Below, one piece after another: positions 55,741 to 64,000 of a DNA stretch of 64,000 nt. A model generated the notes under the pieces. It saw only the letters and a program-made list of their open reading frames with translations, was not told where the DNA came from and did no database searches. A program made the position numbers and the translations under genes. This DNA comes from Thiobacillus denitrificans DSM 12475 (lineage in GTDB: Bacteria; Pseudomonadota; Gammaproteobacteria; Burkholderiales; Thiobacillaceae). Position 1 is the first letter of the stretch; each line of letters opens with the position of its first letter. The stretch spans positions 280,166-344,165 of the forward strand of contig NZ_AQWL01000005.1 in assembly GCF_000376425.1 (NCBI RefSeq). Reading direction: 5' to 3'.

Positions 55741-58467
55741 GTGAACGATTTCAGTGTAAGCCAACCCAGAAAAATCCTGCTCCTGGTGGACGGCTCGTCC
55801 TATCTGTATCGCGCATTTCATGCGCTGCCCGACCTGCGCAATTCGGCGGGCGAACCGACCAATGCGATCAAGGGCGTGCTGGCGATGCTGCACAAACTGC
55901 GGAAGGACTACGCGGCCGATTATATCGCCTGCGTGTTCGACGCGAAGGGCAAGACCTTCCGCGACACGCTTTATCCTGCCTACAAGGCGCACCGCCCGCC
56001 GATGCCGGACGATCTGCGCAACCAGATCGAACCGCTGCATGAGGCGATCCGCGCCGAGGGCTGGCCGCTCGTCGTCGTCGACGGCGTCGAGGCCGACGAC
56101 GTGATCGGCACCCTGGTGCATCACGCCGAGCGCAAGGGGATCCACAGCATCGTTTCTACCGGCGACAAGGACATGGCGCAGCTGGTCGACGACCACGTGA
56201 CGCTGGTCAACACCATGAGCCAGGAAACGCTCGACGAGGCCGGGGTGGCCGCCAAGTTCGGGGTGCCGCCGGAGCGCATCATCGACTACCTCACGCTGGT
56301 AGGCGACACGGTCGACAACGTCCCCGGCGTCGCCAAATGCGGGCCGAAAACCGCGGTGAAATGGCTGGCCGAATACGGCACGCTGGACAATCTGCTGGCG
56401 CATGCCGACGCCATCAAGGGCACGGTCGGCGACAACCTGCGCGCCGCCCGCGACTGGCTGCCGCAGGCGCGCAGGTTGATCACCATCAAGACCGATGTCG
56501 CGCTGCCGTTCGATTTCGACGATCTCGTCCTCAAGCCGCGCGACCGGGACGCGCTGCGCACGCTGTTCGAGCGCTACGAATTCCGTACCTGGCTGCGCGA
56601 GCTCGATGCCGCCGCCACCGGCACGGCCTCGACGCCCGAGCAGGACAGCAGCGGCGGGCATCGCGCCGGCTACGAAACCATCCTGACCGAGACCCGGCTC
56701 GACGCCTGGATCACCAAACTGGAAGCCGCGCCGGCGTTTGCGCTCGACACCGAAACCACCAGCCTCAACGCGATGCAGGCCGAACTGGTCGGCATCTCGT
56801 TCGCCACGGCCCACGGCGAAGCGGCCTACCTGCCGCTGGCGCATCACTATGCCGGCGCGCCCGCGCAGCTTGACCGGGCCACCGTCCTGGCCAGATTGAA
56901 GCCGCTGCTGGAACAGCCCGAGCCGAGAATCATCGGCCAGCATCTCAAGTACGACCGCCATATTTTTGCCAATTACGGCATCGCGCTCGGTGCTGCGGCA
57001 GACGACACGCTGCTGCAGTCCTACGTGCTCGAAGCGCACCAGTCGCACGAACTCGGCAATCTGGCGACGCGCCACCTCGGGCTGGCGACGCTCAGCTACG
57101 ATGATGTCACCGGCAAGGGCGCGGCGCGCATCGGTTTCGAACAGGTGGCGATCGAGCGCGCCAGCGAATACGCGGCGGAGGACGCCGATGTCACGCTGCG
57201 GGTACGCGATGCCCTGGCGCCGCAGATCGCCGCCTCCAGCACGCTGGCTTTCGTGTACAGGGACATCGAGTTGCCAGTGGCGCAGATCCTGTTCCGCATG
57301 GAACGCGCCGGCGTACTGCTGGATCGAAATTTACTGGCGGTGCAAAGCGGCGAGCTTGGCAAGAAGATGCTGGAACTGGAGCAGCGCGCCTATCAGGAAG
57401 CCGGGCAGCCGTTCAATCTCGGCTCGCCCAAGCAGATCGGCGACATTCTCTTTACGCAAAAGGGCCTGCCGGTGGTCAAGAAAACCCCGGGCGGCGCGCC
57501 CTCCACCGACGAGGAGACACTGGAGCAGCTGGCGCTCGATCACCCGATCGCGCGGGCGATTCTCGACTACCGCGGCCTGGCCAAGCTGAAGTCGACCTAC
57601 ACCGACAAGCTGCCGCAGATGATCGATCCGGTCACCGGGCGGGTGCACACCAGCTATTCGCAGGCGACCGCGGTGACTGGGCGGCTGGCGAGCTCCGACC
57701 CCAACCTGCAGAACATCCCCGCGCGCACCGCCGAGGGCCGCCGCATCCGCGAAGCTTTCATCGCGCCGCCCGGCCACGTGCTGCTGTCGGCCGACTATTC
57801 GCAGATCGAGCTGCGCATCATGGCGCACCTGTCCGGCGACGCCGGTCTGCTGAATGCGTTTACCAACGACCAGGACATCCACGCCGCCACCGCCGCCGAA
57901 GTATTTGGCGTGCCGCTGGCAGACGTGAATGCCGAGCAGCGGCGCATGGCCAAGGTGATCAATTTCGGCCTGATCTACGGCATGTCGGCATTCGGCCTGG
58001 CCAGCCAGCTCAACCTCGAGCGTGCCGCCGCCCAGGCCTGGATCGACCGCTATTTCGCGCGCTATCCCGGGGTGGCCGACTACATGCAGCGCACGCGCGA
58101 GGACGCGCGTCGCCAGGGCTATGTCGAGACCGTGTTCGGGCGCCGGCTGACCCTGCCGGAAATCAACGCCCGCAATCCGCAGCGCCGCCAGGGCGCCGAA
58201 CGCGCCGCCATCAACGCGCCGATGCAGGGCACCGCGGCCGACCTCATCAAGCTGGCGATGATCGCAGTGCAAGGCTGGCTCGATCGCGAAAAACTGGCCA
58301 GCCGCCTGCTGCTGCAGGTGCACGACGAACTCATCCTCGAAGTGCCGGAAAACGAGCTCGACCGCGTGCGCGCCGAGTTGCCGGGGTACATGTGCAATGT
58401 CGCGTCGCTCAAGGTGCCGCTGCGCGTGGGCGTGGGAACGGGGCGCAACTGGGAAGCCGCACACTGA
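55741..58467 (+). CDS. polA: DNA polymerase I
   Basis: A 908-residue repair and Okazaki-fragment polymerase. Three domains are intact: the 5'-3' flap nuclease (1-290, LLLVDGSSYLYRAFHA, VEADDVIGTL, STGDKDMAQLVDDHV), the 3'-5' exonuclease with a complete DTE at 336-338 (FALDTETTSLNAM), and the polymerase with motif A DYSQIELRI (Asp685), motif B RRMAKVINFGLIYGMSAFG and motif C HDEL at 861-864. The proofreading acidic residues are kept, unlike in some polA. The start is GTG at 55741. A terminator follows 23 bases after the stop. Confidence 0.97.
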   Translation: MNDFSVSQPRKILLLVDGSSYLYRAFHALPDLRNSAGEPTNAIKGVLAMLHKLRKDYAADYIACVFDAKGKTFRDTLYPAYKAHRPPMPDDLRNQIEPLHEAIRAEGWPLVVVDGVEADDVIGTLVHHAERKGIHSIVSTGDKDMAQLVDDHVTLVNTMSQETLDEAGVAAKFGVPPERIIDYLTLVGDTVDNVPGVAKCGPKTAVKWLAEYGTLDNLLAHADAIKGTVGDNLRAARDWLPQARRLITIKTDVALPFDFDDLVLKPRDRDALRTLFERYEFRTWLRELDAAATGTASTPEQDSSGGHRAGYETILTETRLDAWITKLEAAPAFALDTETTSLNAMQAELVGISFATAHGEAAYLPLAHHYAGAPAQLDRATVLARLKPLLEQPEPRIIGQHLKYDRHIFANYGIALGAAADDTLLQSYVLEAHQSHELGNLATRHLGLATLSYDDVTGKGAARIGFEQVAIERASEYAAEDADVTLRVRDALAPQIAASSTLAFVYRDIELPVAQILFRMERAGVLLDRNLLAVQSGELGKKMLELEQRAYQEAGQPFNLGSPKQIGDILFTQKGLPVVKKTPGGAPSTDEETLEQLALDHPIARAILDYRGLAKLKSTYTDKLPQMIDPVTGRVHTSYSQATAVTGRLASSDPNLQNIPARTAEGRRIREAFIAPPGHVLLSADYSQIELRIMAHLSGDAGLLNAFTNDQDIHAATAAEVFGVPLADVNAEQRRMAKVINFGLIYGMSAFGLASQLNLERAAAQAWIDRYFARYPGVADYMQRTREDARRQGYVETVFGRRLTLPEINARNPQRRQGAERAAINAPMQGTAADLIKLAMIAVQGWLDREKLASRLLLQVHDELILEVPENELDRVRAELPGYMCNVASLKVPLRVGVGTGRNWEAAH

Positions 58468-58489
58468 CCCATCGCCGGGACCCATGAAA

Positions 58490-58515
58490 AAAGGCAGCCC
58501 CGCCGGGCTGCCTTT
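58490..58515. terminator. Terminator between polA and mscL
   Basis: An 11-bp stem (AAAGGCAGCCC with GGGCTGCCTTT) closes a CGCC loop. An A-run (six A before the stem) gives T on the minus strand for the convergent mscL, and TTT follows on the plus strand for polA. Confidence 0.88.
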
Positions 58516-58535
58516 CGGTTCGCTGCGTCTTCGCC

Positions 58536-58958
58536 CTATTTTTTCAGGCTGTCACGGATTTCGCGCAAGAGCACGATGTCTTCCGGCGGCGCCGTGGGGG
58601 AGGCGGGCGGCGCTTCCTTCTTCAGTCGGTTGAGCTGTTTCACCAGGATGAAGACGATGAACGCCAGAATGATGAAGTTGAGCAGGATGGTCAGGAAGTT
58701 GCCGTAGGCAAACACCGGGACGCCGGCCGCTTTCACTTCGGCCAGCGTCATCGCCACGCCTTCGGGCACCGTGTCCAGGGCAATGAACAGGTTGGAAAAG
58801 TCAAAGCCGCCGGACACCGCGCCAATGAGCGGCATGATGAGATCGTTGACGATCGACTCAACGATCTTGCCGAAGGCAGCGCCGATGATGACGCCGACCG
58901 CCAGATCCATGGCATTGCCCTTGACCGCAAATTCCTTGAACTCCGACATGAAACTCAT
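58536..58958 (-). CDS. mscL: Large-conductance mechanosensitive channel
   Basis: A 140-residue pentameric channel that opens under membrane tension to release solutes in hypo-osmotic shock. N-terminal amphipathic [42 protein letters not shown] (gate and TM1), a periplasmic loop, TM2 [27 protein letters not shown] and the C-terminal helix [15 protein letters not shown] are in order. The start ATG at 58958 has AGGGGGA about 6-12 bases upstream, which decides it over the Met at 58988. Confidence 0.97.
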   Translation of the reverse strand: MSFMSEFKEFAVKGNAMDLAVGVIIGAAFGKIVESIVNDLIMPLIGAVSGGFDFSNLFIALDTVPEGVAMTLAEVKAAGVPVFAYGNFLTILLNFIILAFIVFILVKQLNRLKKEAPPASPTAPPEDIVLLREIRDSLKK

Positions 58959-59089
58959 GTTTTCCCCCTGTTTTTCGATGAAAGACACCCTTGTGGATAG
59001 TAGCCGCTAAGGTGGCATGCCTCCAGTTTGAAATGTAAATTCTCTCCGGCTTGGTCGGGACCCGCGACGCGGGTAAAATGCGATCCCTT

Positions 59090-60136
59090 ATGCGTATCGG
59101 CAGCCACCTCCTCAAGAATCGCCTGATCGTCGCCCCCATGGCCGGGGTGACCGACCGGCCTTTCCGCCAGCTTTGCAAGAAGCTGGGCGCCGGCATGGCC
59201 GTGTCCGAGATGGTGACGTCGAACTCGCTGCTGTACGGCTCCGCCAAGACGGCGCGGCGCGCCAACCACGAGGGCGAGGTCGATCCAATCAGCGTGCAGA
59301 TCGCCGGCGCCGATCCGGCGATGATGGCGGACGCGGCGCGCCACAACGTCGACCGCGGCGCGCAGATCATCGACATCAACATGGGCTGCCCGGCGAAGAA
59401 GGTGTGCAACGTGATGGCGGGCTCCGCCCTGCTGCAGGACGAAGCCCTGGTCGGGCGCATCCTCGACGCCGTGGTCAAGGCCGTCCCCGAGGTGCCGGTG
59501 ACGCTGAAGATCCGCACCGGCTGGGATCGCGAGCACAGGAACGCGCTTAACATCCTGAAGATCGCCGAGAACGCCGGGGTGCAGGCGCTGGCGATGCACG
59601 GTCGCACCCGCGCCTGCGGCTACAGCGGGGAGGCTGAATATGACACCCTCCGCGCGGTGAAGGCGGAAGCGCGCATTCCCGTCATCGCCAATGGCGACGT
59701 CACCACCCCGGAAAAGGCGAAATACGTCCTCGAATACACCGGCGCCGACGCCGTGATGATCGGCCGCGCCGCGCAGGGCCGCCCCTGGATCTTCCGCGAG
59801 ATCGCGCATTACCTGGCCACCGGCGAGCATCTGCCACAGCCCGAAGTGGCAGAAATCCACGCCGTGCTGCTCGAGCATATCCACGACCTCCATGCCTTCT
59901 ACGGCGACGTCACCGGCGTGCGCGTCGCGCGCAAGCACATCTCCTGGTACACCAGAGGGCTGATCGGCAGCAGCGCCTTCCGCCACGCCATGAATCAGCT
60001 CGACACCGTGGCCGGGCAGCTCGCGATGGTCAACGAGTATTTTGCCCAGGCGGCGCGCGCAGACAGCCGCCTGCGCTACGAACAACAAAACAATAACGCG
60101 GACGACATGCCGGCTGTCACACGACTCGCGGCATAA
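59090..60136 (+). CDS. dusB: tRNA-dihydrouridine synthase B
   Basis: Flavin-dependent reduction of uridine 17 in tRNA. 348 residues in a TIM barrel, with LIVAPMAGVTDRPFRQLCKKLGAGM and the catalytic Cys100 in INMGCPAKKVCN. Later NGDVTTPEKAKYVLEYTGADAVMIGRAAQGRPWIF is the FMN phosphate site, and the C-terminal helical domain has RVARKHISWYTRGL. I take the ATG at 59090 because MRIGSHLLKNRLIVAPMAG matches DusB openings; 59078 is also in frame. fis follows after 14 bases, the conserved dusB-fis operon. Confidence 0.94.
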   Translation: MRIGSHLLKNRLIVAPMAGVTDRPFRQLCKKLGAGMAVSEMVTSNSLLYGSAKTARRANHEGEVDPISVQIAGADPAMMADAARHNVDRGAQIIDINMGCPAKKVCNVMAGSALLQDEALVGRILDAVVKAVPEVPVTLKIRTGWDREHRNALNILKIAENAGVQALAMHGRTRACGYSGEAEYDTLRAVKAEARIPVIANGDVTTPEKAKYVLEYTGADAVMIGRAAQGRPWIFREIAHYLATGEHLPQPEVAEIHAVLLEHIHDLHAFYGDVTGVRVARKHISWYTRGLIGSSAFRHAMNQLDTVAGQLAMVNEYFAQAARADSRLRYEQQNNNADDMPAVTRLAA

Positions 60137-60150
60137 AGGGGAACCTCAAG

Positions 60151-60390
60151 ATGATGGAAGAAAACGAAATCGCCGCCTGCATGCGGCGATCGCTCAACCG
60201 CTATTTCAAGGATCTCGACGGGGAGGCACCGAGCGAGATCTACACCATGGTGCTGAGCGCGGTGGAAAAACCCCTGCTGACCTACATCCTCGACCGCGCC
60301 GAAGGCAACCAGACGCGCGCCGCCGACATGCTCGGCATCAACCGTAACACCCTGCGCAAGAAGATGCGCGAACACGGCCTTTCCGACTAA
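60151..60390 (+). CDS. fis: Fis-family DNA-binding protein
   Basis: 79 residues, the betaproteobacterial Fis form, shorter than the 98-residue E. coli protein. The helix-turn-helix is at the C-terminus: [25 protein letters not shown] (about 52-76). The N-terminal helix region [23 protein letters not shown] serves dimerisation. Fis bends DNA and regulates growth-linked genes. Two adjacent ATG codons are possible; GGGGA lies about 10-14 bases upstream. It is co-transcribed with dusB and lies 19 bases before purH. Confidence 0.96.
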   Translation: MMEENEIAACMRRSLNRYFKDLDGEAPSEIYTMVLSAVEKPLLTYILDRAEGNQTRAADMLGINRNTLRKKMREHGLSD

Positions 60391-60409
60391 CCTTTCCCTC
60401 TCTCGCCAA

Positions 60410-61969
60410 ATGAAGATCCAGCGTGCCCTGCTTTCCGTGTCGGACAAAACCGGCCTCGTCGATTTCGCCCGCGCCCTCGCCACGGCCGGCGTCGAGCTGC
60501 TGTCCACCGGCGGCACCGCCAAGGCGCTGCGCGACGCCGGCCTCGCGGTCATCGACGTCAGCGAATACACCGGCTTTCCGGAAATGCTCGACGGCCGCGT
60601 GAAGACGCTGCATCCGAAGGTCCACGGCGGCATCCTGGCGCGTCGCGACCTGCCGGAGCACGTGGCGACGATGACCGAACACGGCATGCCTTACATCGAT
60701 CTGGTGTGCGTCAACCTGTATCCCTTCGTCGCCACGGTGTCGAAACCACACACGCTCGACGACGCTATCGAGAACATCGACATCGGCGGCCCGGCGATGG
60801 TGCGCTCGTCGGCCAAGAACTACCGCTTTGTGGCCATTGTCACCGACCCTGCCGACTACCCCAAGCTCATCACCGAAATGCAGGCCAGCGGCGGCGCACT
60901 GACCGACGCCACCCGCTTCACGCTGGCGAAGAAGGCCTTCTCCCACACCGCCGAATACGACGGCGCCATCAGCAACTACCTGACTGCGCTCAACACCAGC
61001 AACGAACGCGAGGCCTTCGGCGAAAAACTGAACCTGCAGTTCACCCGCGCGCAGACCTGCCGCTACGGCGAGAACCCGCATCAGGCCGGCGCCTTCTACG
61101 TCGAGGCCAACGCGCCCGCCGGCACGATTTCAACTGCGCGGCAGATCCAGGGCAAGGAGCTGTCCTACAACAACATCGCCGACACCGACGCCGCGCTTGA
61201 GTGCATCAAGCAGTTCGACGCTGCCCCGGCCTGCGTCATCGTCAAGCACGCCAACCCCTGCGGCGTCGCCTACGGCGCGACCCTGCTGGAGGCCTACGAC
61301 CGCGCCTACCAGACCGATCCCGAATCGGCCTTCGGCGGCATCATCGCCTTCAACGGCCGGCTCGACGGCGCCACCGCCGCCGCCATCGTCGAGCGCCAGT
61401 TCGTCGAGGTCATCATCGCGCCCGAGGTCAGCCCGGAAGCCTCCGCCGCGGTCGCCGCCAAGAAGAACGTGCGCCTGCTCGAATGCGGAAAATGGACGGG
61501 AGCCATCGCCCAGCTCGACATGAAGCGCGTAGCCGGCGGCCTGCTGGTGCAGGATTCCGACATACTGCTCAACGCCGAACTGAAGGTCGTCACGCAGCGC
61601 GCGCCGACCGAAAAGGAAATGGACGATCTCCTGTTCGCCTGGCGCGTCGCCAAGTTCGTCAAATCCAACGCCATCGTCTACGCAAAAGACCGCATGACGG
61701 TGGGTGTCGGCGCCGGCCAGATGAGCCGCGTCAACTCCGCGCGCATCGCCGCGATCAAGGCCGAGCACGCCGGCCTCGCCGTGCCCGGTTCGGTAATGGC
61801 ATCGGACGCCTTCTTCCCCTTCCGCGATGGCATCGACCAGGCCGCGGCCGCCGGCATCCAGGCGGTGATCCAGCCTGGCGGCTCGATGCGCGACGACGAA
61901 GTCATCGCCGCGGCAAACGCGCACGGCATCGCGATGGTGTTCACCGGCACGCGACATTTCCGGCATTGA
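60410..61969 (+). CDS. purH: Bifunctional AICAR transformylase/IMP cyclohydrolase
   Basis: Last two steps of IMP synthesis. 519 residues: the N-terminal cyclohydrolase domain (MGS-like fold, about 1-195) with [47 protein letters not shown], then the formyltransferase domain with [40 protein letters not shown] and [35 protein letters not shown]. It follows fis closely and is followed by purD after 95 bases holding a telomere-like repeat. Confidence 0.97.
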   Translation: MKIQRALLSVSDKTGLVDFARALATAGVELLSTGGTAKALRDAGLAVIDVSEYTGFPEMLDGRVKTLHPKVHGGILARRDLPEHVATMTEHGMPYIDLVCVNLYPFVATVSKPHTLDDAIENIDIGGPAMVRSSAKNYRFVAIVTDPADYPKLITEMQASGGALTDATRFTLAKKAFSHTAEYDGAISNYLTALNTSNEREAFGEKLNLQFTRAQTCRYGENPHQAGAFYVEANAPAGTISTARQIQGKELSYNNIADTDAALECIKQFDAAPACVIVKHANPCGVAYGATLLEAYDRAYQTDPESAFGGIIAFNGRLDGATAAAIVERQFVEVIIAPEVSPEASAAVAAKKNVRLLECGKWTGAIAQLDMKRVAGGLLVQDSDILLNAELKVVTQRAPTEKEMDDLLFAWRVAKFVKSNAIVYAKDRMTVGVGAGQMSRVNSARIAAIKAEHAGLAVPGSVMASDAFFPFRDGIDQAAAAGIQAVIQPGGSMRDDEVIAAANAHGIAMVFTGTRHFRH

Positions 61970-62013
61970 ATGCGAAGAGTTATAGGGGCCGGGGGGTGCG
62001 GCGAAGTCGCTCA

Positions 62014-62050
62014 TTCCCTAGTTCCTAAACCCTAGCCCTAACCCCTAACC
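62014..62050. repeat. CCCTAA-like degenerate tandem repeat before purD
   Basis: A run of six- to eight-base units of the type TTCCCTAG, TTCCTAAA, CCCTAG, CCCTAA, CCCCTAA ends 14 bases before the purD start. The units resemble eukaryotic telomere repeats but are imperfect. The purD start that follows has no visible Shine-Dalgarno sequence, so the repeat occupies most of its leader. Confidence 0.8.
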
Positions 62051-62064
62051 AGCCCGTCACACAC

Positions 62065-63342
62065 ATGAAGATCCTCGTCATCGGCTCCGGCGGACGCGAA
62101 CACGCACTGGCGTGGAAGCTCGCGCAATCGCCCCGCGTCTCGCAAGTGTTCGTCGCCCCCGGCAACGGCGGCACCGCGACCGAGGACAGACTCGTCAACG
62201 TGCCGCTGACGGAGATTCCGTCGCTGCTCGAGTTCGTCCGCCGCGACGAAGACATCGCATTCACGGTGGTCGGGCCCGAAGCTCCCCTGGCAGCGGGGGT
62301 GGTCGATGCCTTCCGCGCCGCCGGGCTGAAGATTTTCGGCCCCACCCGGGCCGCTGCCCAGCTCGAATCGTCGAAGGATTTCGCCAAGCAGTTCATGGCG
62401 CGCCACGCCATCCCCACTGCGGCGTTCGGTACCTTCACCGACGCTGCCGCGGCACACGCCTACATCGATCAACACGGCGCGCCCATCGTGGTCAAGGCCG
62501 ATGGTCTGGCCGCGGGCAAGGGCGTGGTCGTCGCGACGAGCGCCGAGGAGGCGCACGCTGCCGTGGACGCCATGCTGTCCGGCAACAGCATGGGCGAAGC
62601 CGGCCACCGCGTAGTGATCGAGGAATGTCTCATTGGCGAGGAAGCCAGCTTCATCGTCATGGTCGACGGCGAGCACGTGCTGGCGCTGGCGTCCAGCCAG
62701 GACCACAAGCGTCTGGGCGACGGCGACACCGGCCCCAACACCGGCGGCATGGGCGCCTATTCGCCGGCGCCGGTGGTCACGCCCGAACTGCACGCGCGCA
62801 TCATGCGCGAGGTGATCCATCCCACGGTCGAGGGCATGGCCGCCGACGGCATCCGCTACACCGGTTTTCTGTACGCCGGCATCATGGTCGGTGCCGATGG
62901 CGCCCCCAAGGTACTCGAATTCAACTGCCGCATGGGCGACCCGGAAACCCAGCCGATCATGATGCGGCTGAAGTCCGATCTGGTCGCGCTGGTGGAAGCT
63001 GCGGTCAACGGCAGGCTCGACCAGATCGAGGCCGAATGGGACCGCCGCACCGCGCTCGCGGTGGTGCTGGCCGCCGCCGGCTACCCCGACGCCCCGCAGA
63101 AGGGCGCCGTCATCGGCCCGCTGCCCGCGGCCGCCGAAGACCTGCACGTGTTCCACGCCGGCACCGCCACCCAGGATGACCGCACCGTGGTGAGCGGCGG
63201 CCGCGTGCTGGCGGTGACCGCGCTCGGCGACAGCGTGCGCATGGCGCAGAAACGCGCCTACGAGGCGGTGACCTGCACCCATTTCGAAGGCATGCAATAC
63301 CGCCGCGACATCGGCTGGCGCGCACTCGACCGCAAGAAGTGA
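62065..63342 (+). CDS. purD: Phosphoribosylamine-glycine ligase
   Basis: Second step of purine synthesis, joining phosphoribosylamine and glycine with ATP. 425 residues in the ATP-grasp fold: MKILVIGSGGREHALAWKLAQSPRV, VVVGPEAPLAAGVVD, GAPIVVKADGLAAGKGVVVATSAEEA, DHKRLGDGDTGPNTGGMGAYSPAP and VLEFNCRMGDPETQPIMMRL. It is downstream of purH; the spacing and the repeat in between leave open whether it has its own promoter. Confidence 0.97.
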   Translation: MKILVIGSGGREHALAWKLAQSPRVSQVFVAPGNGGTATEDRLVNVPLTEIPSLLEFVRRDEDIAFTVVGPEAPLAAGVVDAFRAAGLKIFGPTRAAAQLESSKDFAKQFMARHAIPTAAFGTFTDAAAAHAYIDQHGAPIVVKADGLAAGKGVVVATSAEEAHAAVDAMLSGNSMGEAGHRVVIEECLIGEEASFIVMVDGEHVLALASSQDHKRLGDGDTGPNTGGMGAYSPAPVVTPELHARIMREVIHPTVEGMAADGIRYTGFLYAGIMVGADGAPKVLEFNCRMGDPETQPIMMRLKSDLVALVEAAVNGRLDQIEAEWDRRTALAVVLAAAGYPDAPQKGAVIGPLPAAAEDLHVFHAGTATQDDRTVVSGGRVLAVTALGDSVRMAQKRAYEAVTCTHFEGMQYRRDIGWRALDRKK

Positions 63343-63352
63343 GGCGTCAGGC

Positions 63353-63901
63353 GTGAGCTGCGGGGCGACCAACCTGCGCGCACATCTGCGGCGTGGCGGC
63401 CTGATCGCCTACCCGACCGAATCCTGCTACGGCCTCGGCTGCGACCCGCGCAATCCGCGCGCACTCAAGCGCCTCATCCGGCTCAAGGGCCGCAGCGCCG
63501 CCAAGGGCATGCTGCTGATCGCCGACCGCTTCAAGCGGCTGCAAGCCTTTGTGCGCCCCCTGAGCGCGCCTGATCGGGCACGGATGCAACGCACTTGGCC
63601 CGGCCCCGTGACCTGGGTGGTGCCCGCCTCCGCCGCCTGCCCCCCCCTGCTCACCGGCGGACGCCCCACCATCGCGGTGCGCGTTACCGCCCAGGCCTGC
63701 GCCGCACGGCTGTGTCGCAGCCTCGGCATGGCGCTGGTTTCCACCAGTGCCAACAAAAGCGGCCAGCCGCCCGCCAAAAGTGCGGCCGAATGCCGCAGAA
63801 TATTCGGTGCGCAGGTGCGCGTGATCGAGGGCCGCATCGGCCAGCGCCGCCGCCCTTCCACCCTGATCGACCTCTCCACCGGAACCGTCCTGAGACCCTG
63901 A
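63353..63901 (+). CDS. tsaC: Sua5/YciO/YrdC-family protein (probable L-threonylcarbamoyladenylate synthase)
   Basis: 182 residues of the YrdC fold, which makes threonylcarbamoyl-AMP for the t6A37 modification of tRNA. Motifs: LIAYPTESCYGLGCDPRNPRALKRLIRLKGR (17-47), AKGMLLIADRF, WPGPVTWVVPAS and the C-terminal GMALVSTSANKSGQPP. It starts with GTG 10 bases after purD and overlaps hemF by one base (TGATG). A YciO-like function cannot be excluded by eye. Confidence 0.9.
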   Translation: MSCGATNLRAHLRRGGLIAYPTESCYGLGCDPRNPRALKRLIRLKGRSAAKGMLLIADRFKRLQAFVRPLSAPDRARMQRTWPGPVTWVVPASAACPPLLTGGRPTIAVRVTAQACAARLCRSLGMALVSTSANKSGQPPAKSAAECRRIFGAQVRVIEGRIGQRRRPSTLIDLSTGTVLRP

Positions 63902-64000
63902 TGCCTACCGACGCCTTCGACCCCCCAGCCGTCAAAACCTGGCTGCTCGACTTGCAGACGCGCATCGTCGCCGCGCTGGAGATCGCCGACGGCCTGCCGT
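63901..64000 (+). CDS. hemF: Aerobic coproporphyrinogen-III oxidase, N-terminus only
   Basis: The gene runs off the right edge; only 33 residues are visible. MPTDAFDPPAVKTWLLDLQTRIVAALEIADG matches the amphipathic helix that opens HemF proteins (AVKxWLLxLQxRIxxALExxDG). HemF decarboxylates coproporphyrinogen III using oxygen, upstream of the HemJ step. The start overlaps the tsaC stop by one base. The call rests on this short opening, so it is moderately sure. Confidence 0.75.
   Translation, partial: MPTDAFDPPAVKTWLLDLQTRIVAALEIADGLP

Noticed and set aside
62014-62050. Telomere repeats as a true chromosome end
   Set aside because: The units are few and imperfect and lie inside a continuous purH-purD region; nothing suggests a replicon end.

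Overview
This 64 kb window is G+C-rich, densely packed bacterial chromosome. It reads as a betaproteobacterium of the Thiobacillus/Hydrogenophilales or Nitrosomonadales kind; this is inferred from gene content, since no 16S gene is present. The pointers are a class I phosphoribulokinase (Calvin cycle), the acidithiobacillus-type glutamate-cysteine ligase next to gshB, a sugar-permease-free PTS (EIIA-Man, HPr, EI), PilT/PilU twitching ATPases, a DUF2782 gene beside polA, and the orders dusB-fis-purH-purD and yggS-proC-yggT-yggU. Almost everything is core chromosome. I see no tRNA, rRNA, CRISPR array, prophage or complete insertion sequence.

Layout. 1-1.2 kb: SH3 protein end and gpsA. 1.3-5.3 kb: mprF with a virJ/acvB-type hydrolase (lysyl-phosphatidylglycerol synthesis and breakdown). 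5.4-10.1 kb: MacAB-type exporter operon with its outer-membrane lipoprotein. 10.2-13.8 kb: cbpA-cbpM chaperone pair, a NYN-LOTUS putative nuclease, a small membrane protein and trmL. 13.8-19.5 kb: gshA-gshB-apbE followed by EIIA, HPr and EI. 19.5-23.8 kb (minus): yggS-proC-yggT-yggU ending in a dynamin-like GTPase. 23.9-26.1 kb: pilT-pilU and a strong terminator. 26.2-26.85 kb: a small A+T-rich foreign insert. 26.8-35 kb: an RlmL-type methyltransferase, hemJ, two TlpA-type thioredoxins, slyX, yhcH, ettA, a gamma carbonic anhydrase and oligopeptidase A. 35.2-38.6 kb: DUF4124/glutaredoxin protein, xthA, gst, a 520-base gap and alkA. 38.6-47.7 kb (minus): a long operon-like run leuS-lptE-holA-proA-nadD-rsfS-rlmH-maf-rng, continuing into alkA. 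47.9-51.5 kb: GlcG/HbpS-like protein, prk, a PhoX/DUF839 protein and a MoaD-like protein. 51.5-58.5 kb: uvrD, a BPSS1780-type membrane protein, DUF2782, LOG-family protein and polA. 58.5-64 kb: mscL, dusB-fis-purH-purD, a Sua5/YciO protein and the start of hemF.

The most unusual stretch is 26.22-26.85 kb. A 163-residue protein with an R-x4-H (HEPN-like) motif lies in clearly A+T-richer DNA. It is bounded by imperfect inverted repeats and followed at once by a 62-base fold that resembles an integron attC site. The inner repeat supplies the stop codon of the neighbouring rRNA methyltransferase gene. It looks like a one-gene mobile cassette caught in a core locus. Smaller oddities: CCCTAA-like repeats before purD, a perfect 18-bp inverted repeat across the holA stop, divergent hemJ and tlpA sharing one CATG for both starts, a MoaD-like protein without the terminal Gly-Gly, and an ApbE with Lys at the usual metal-site Thr.
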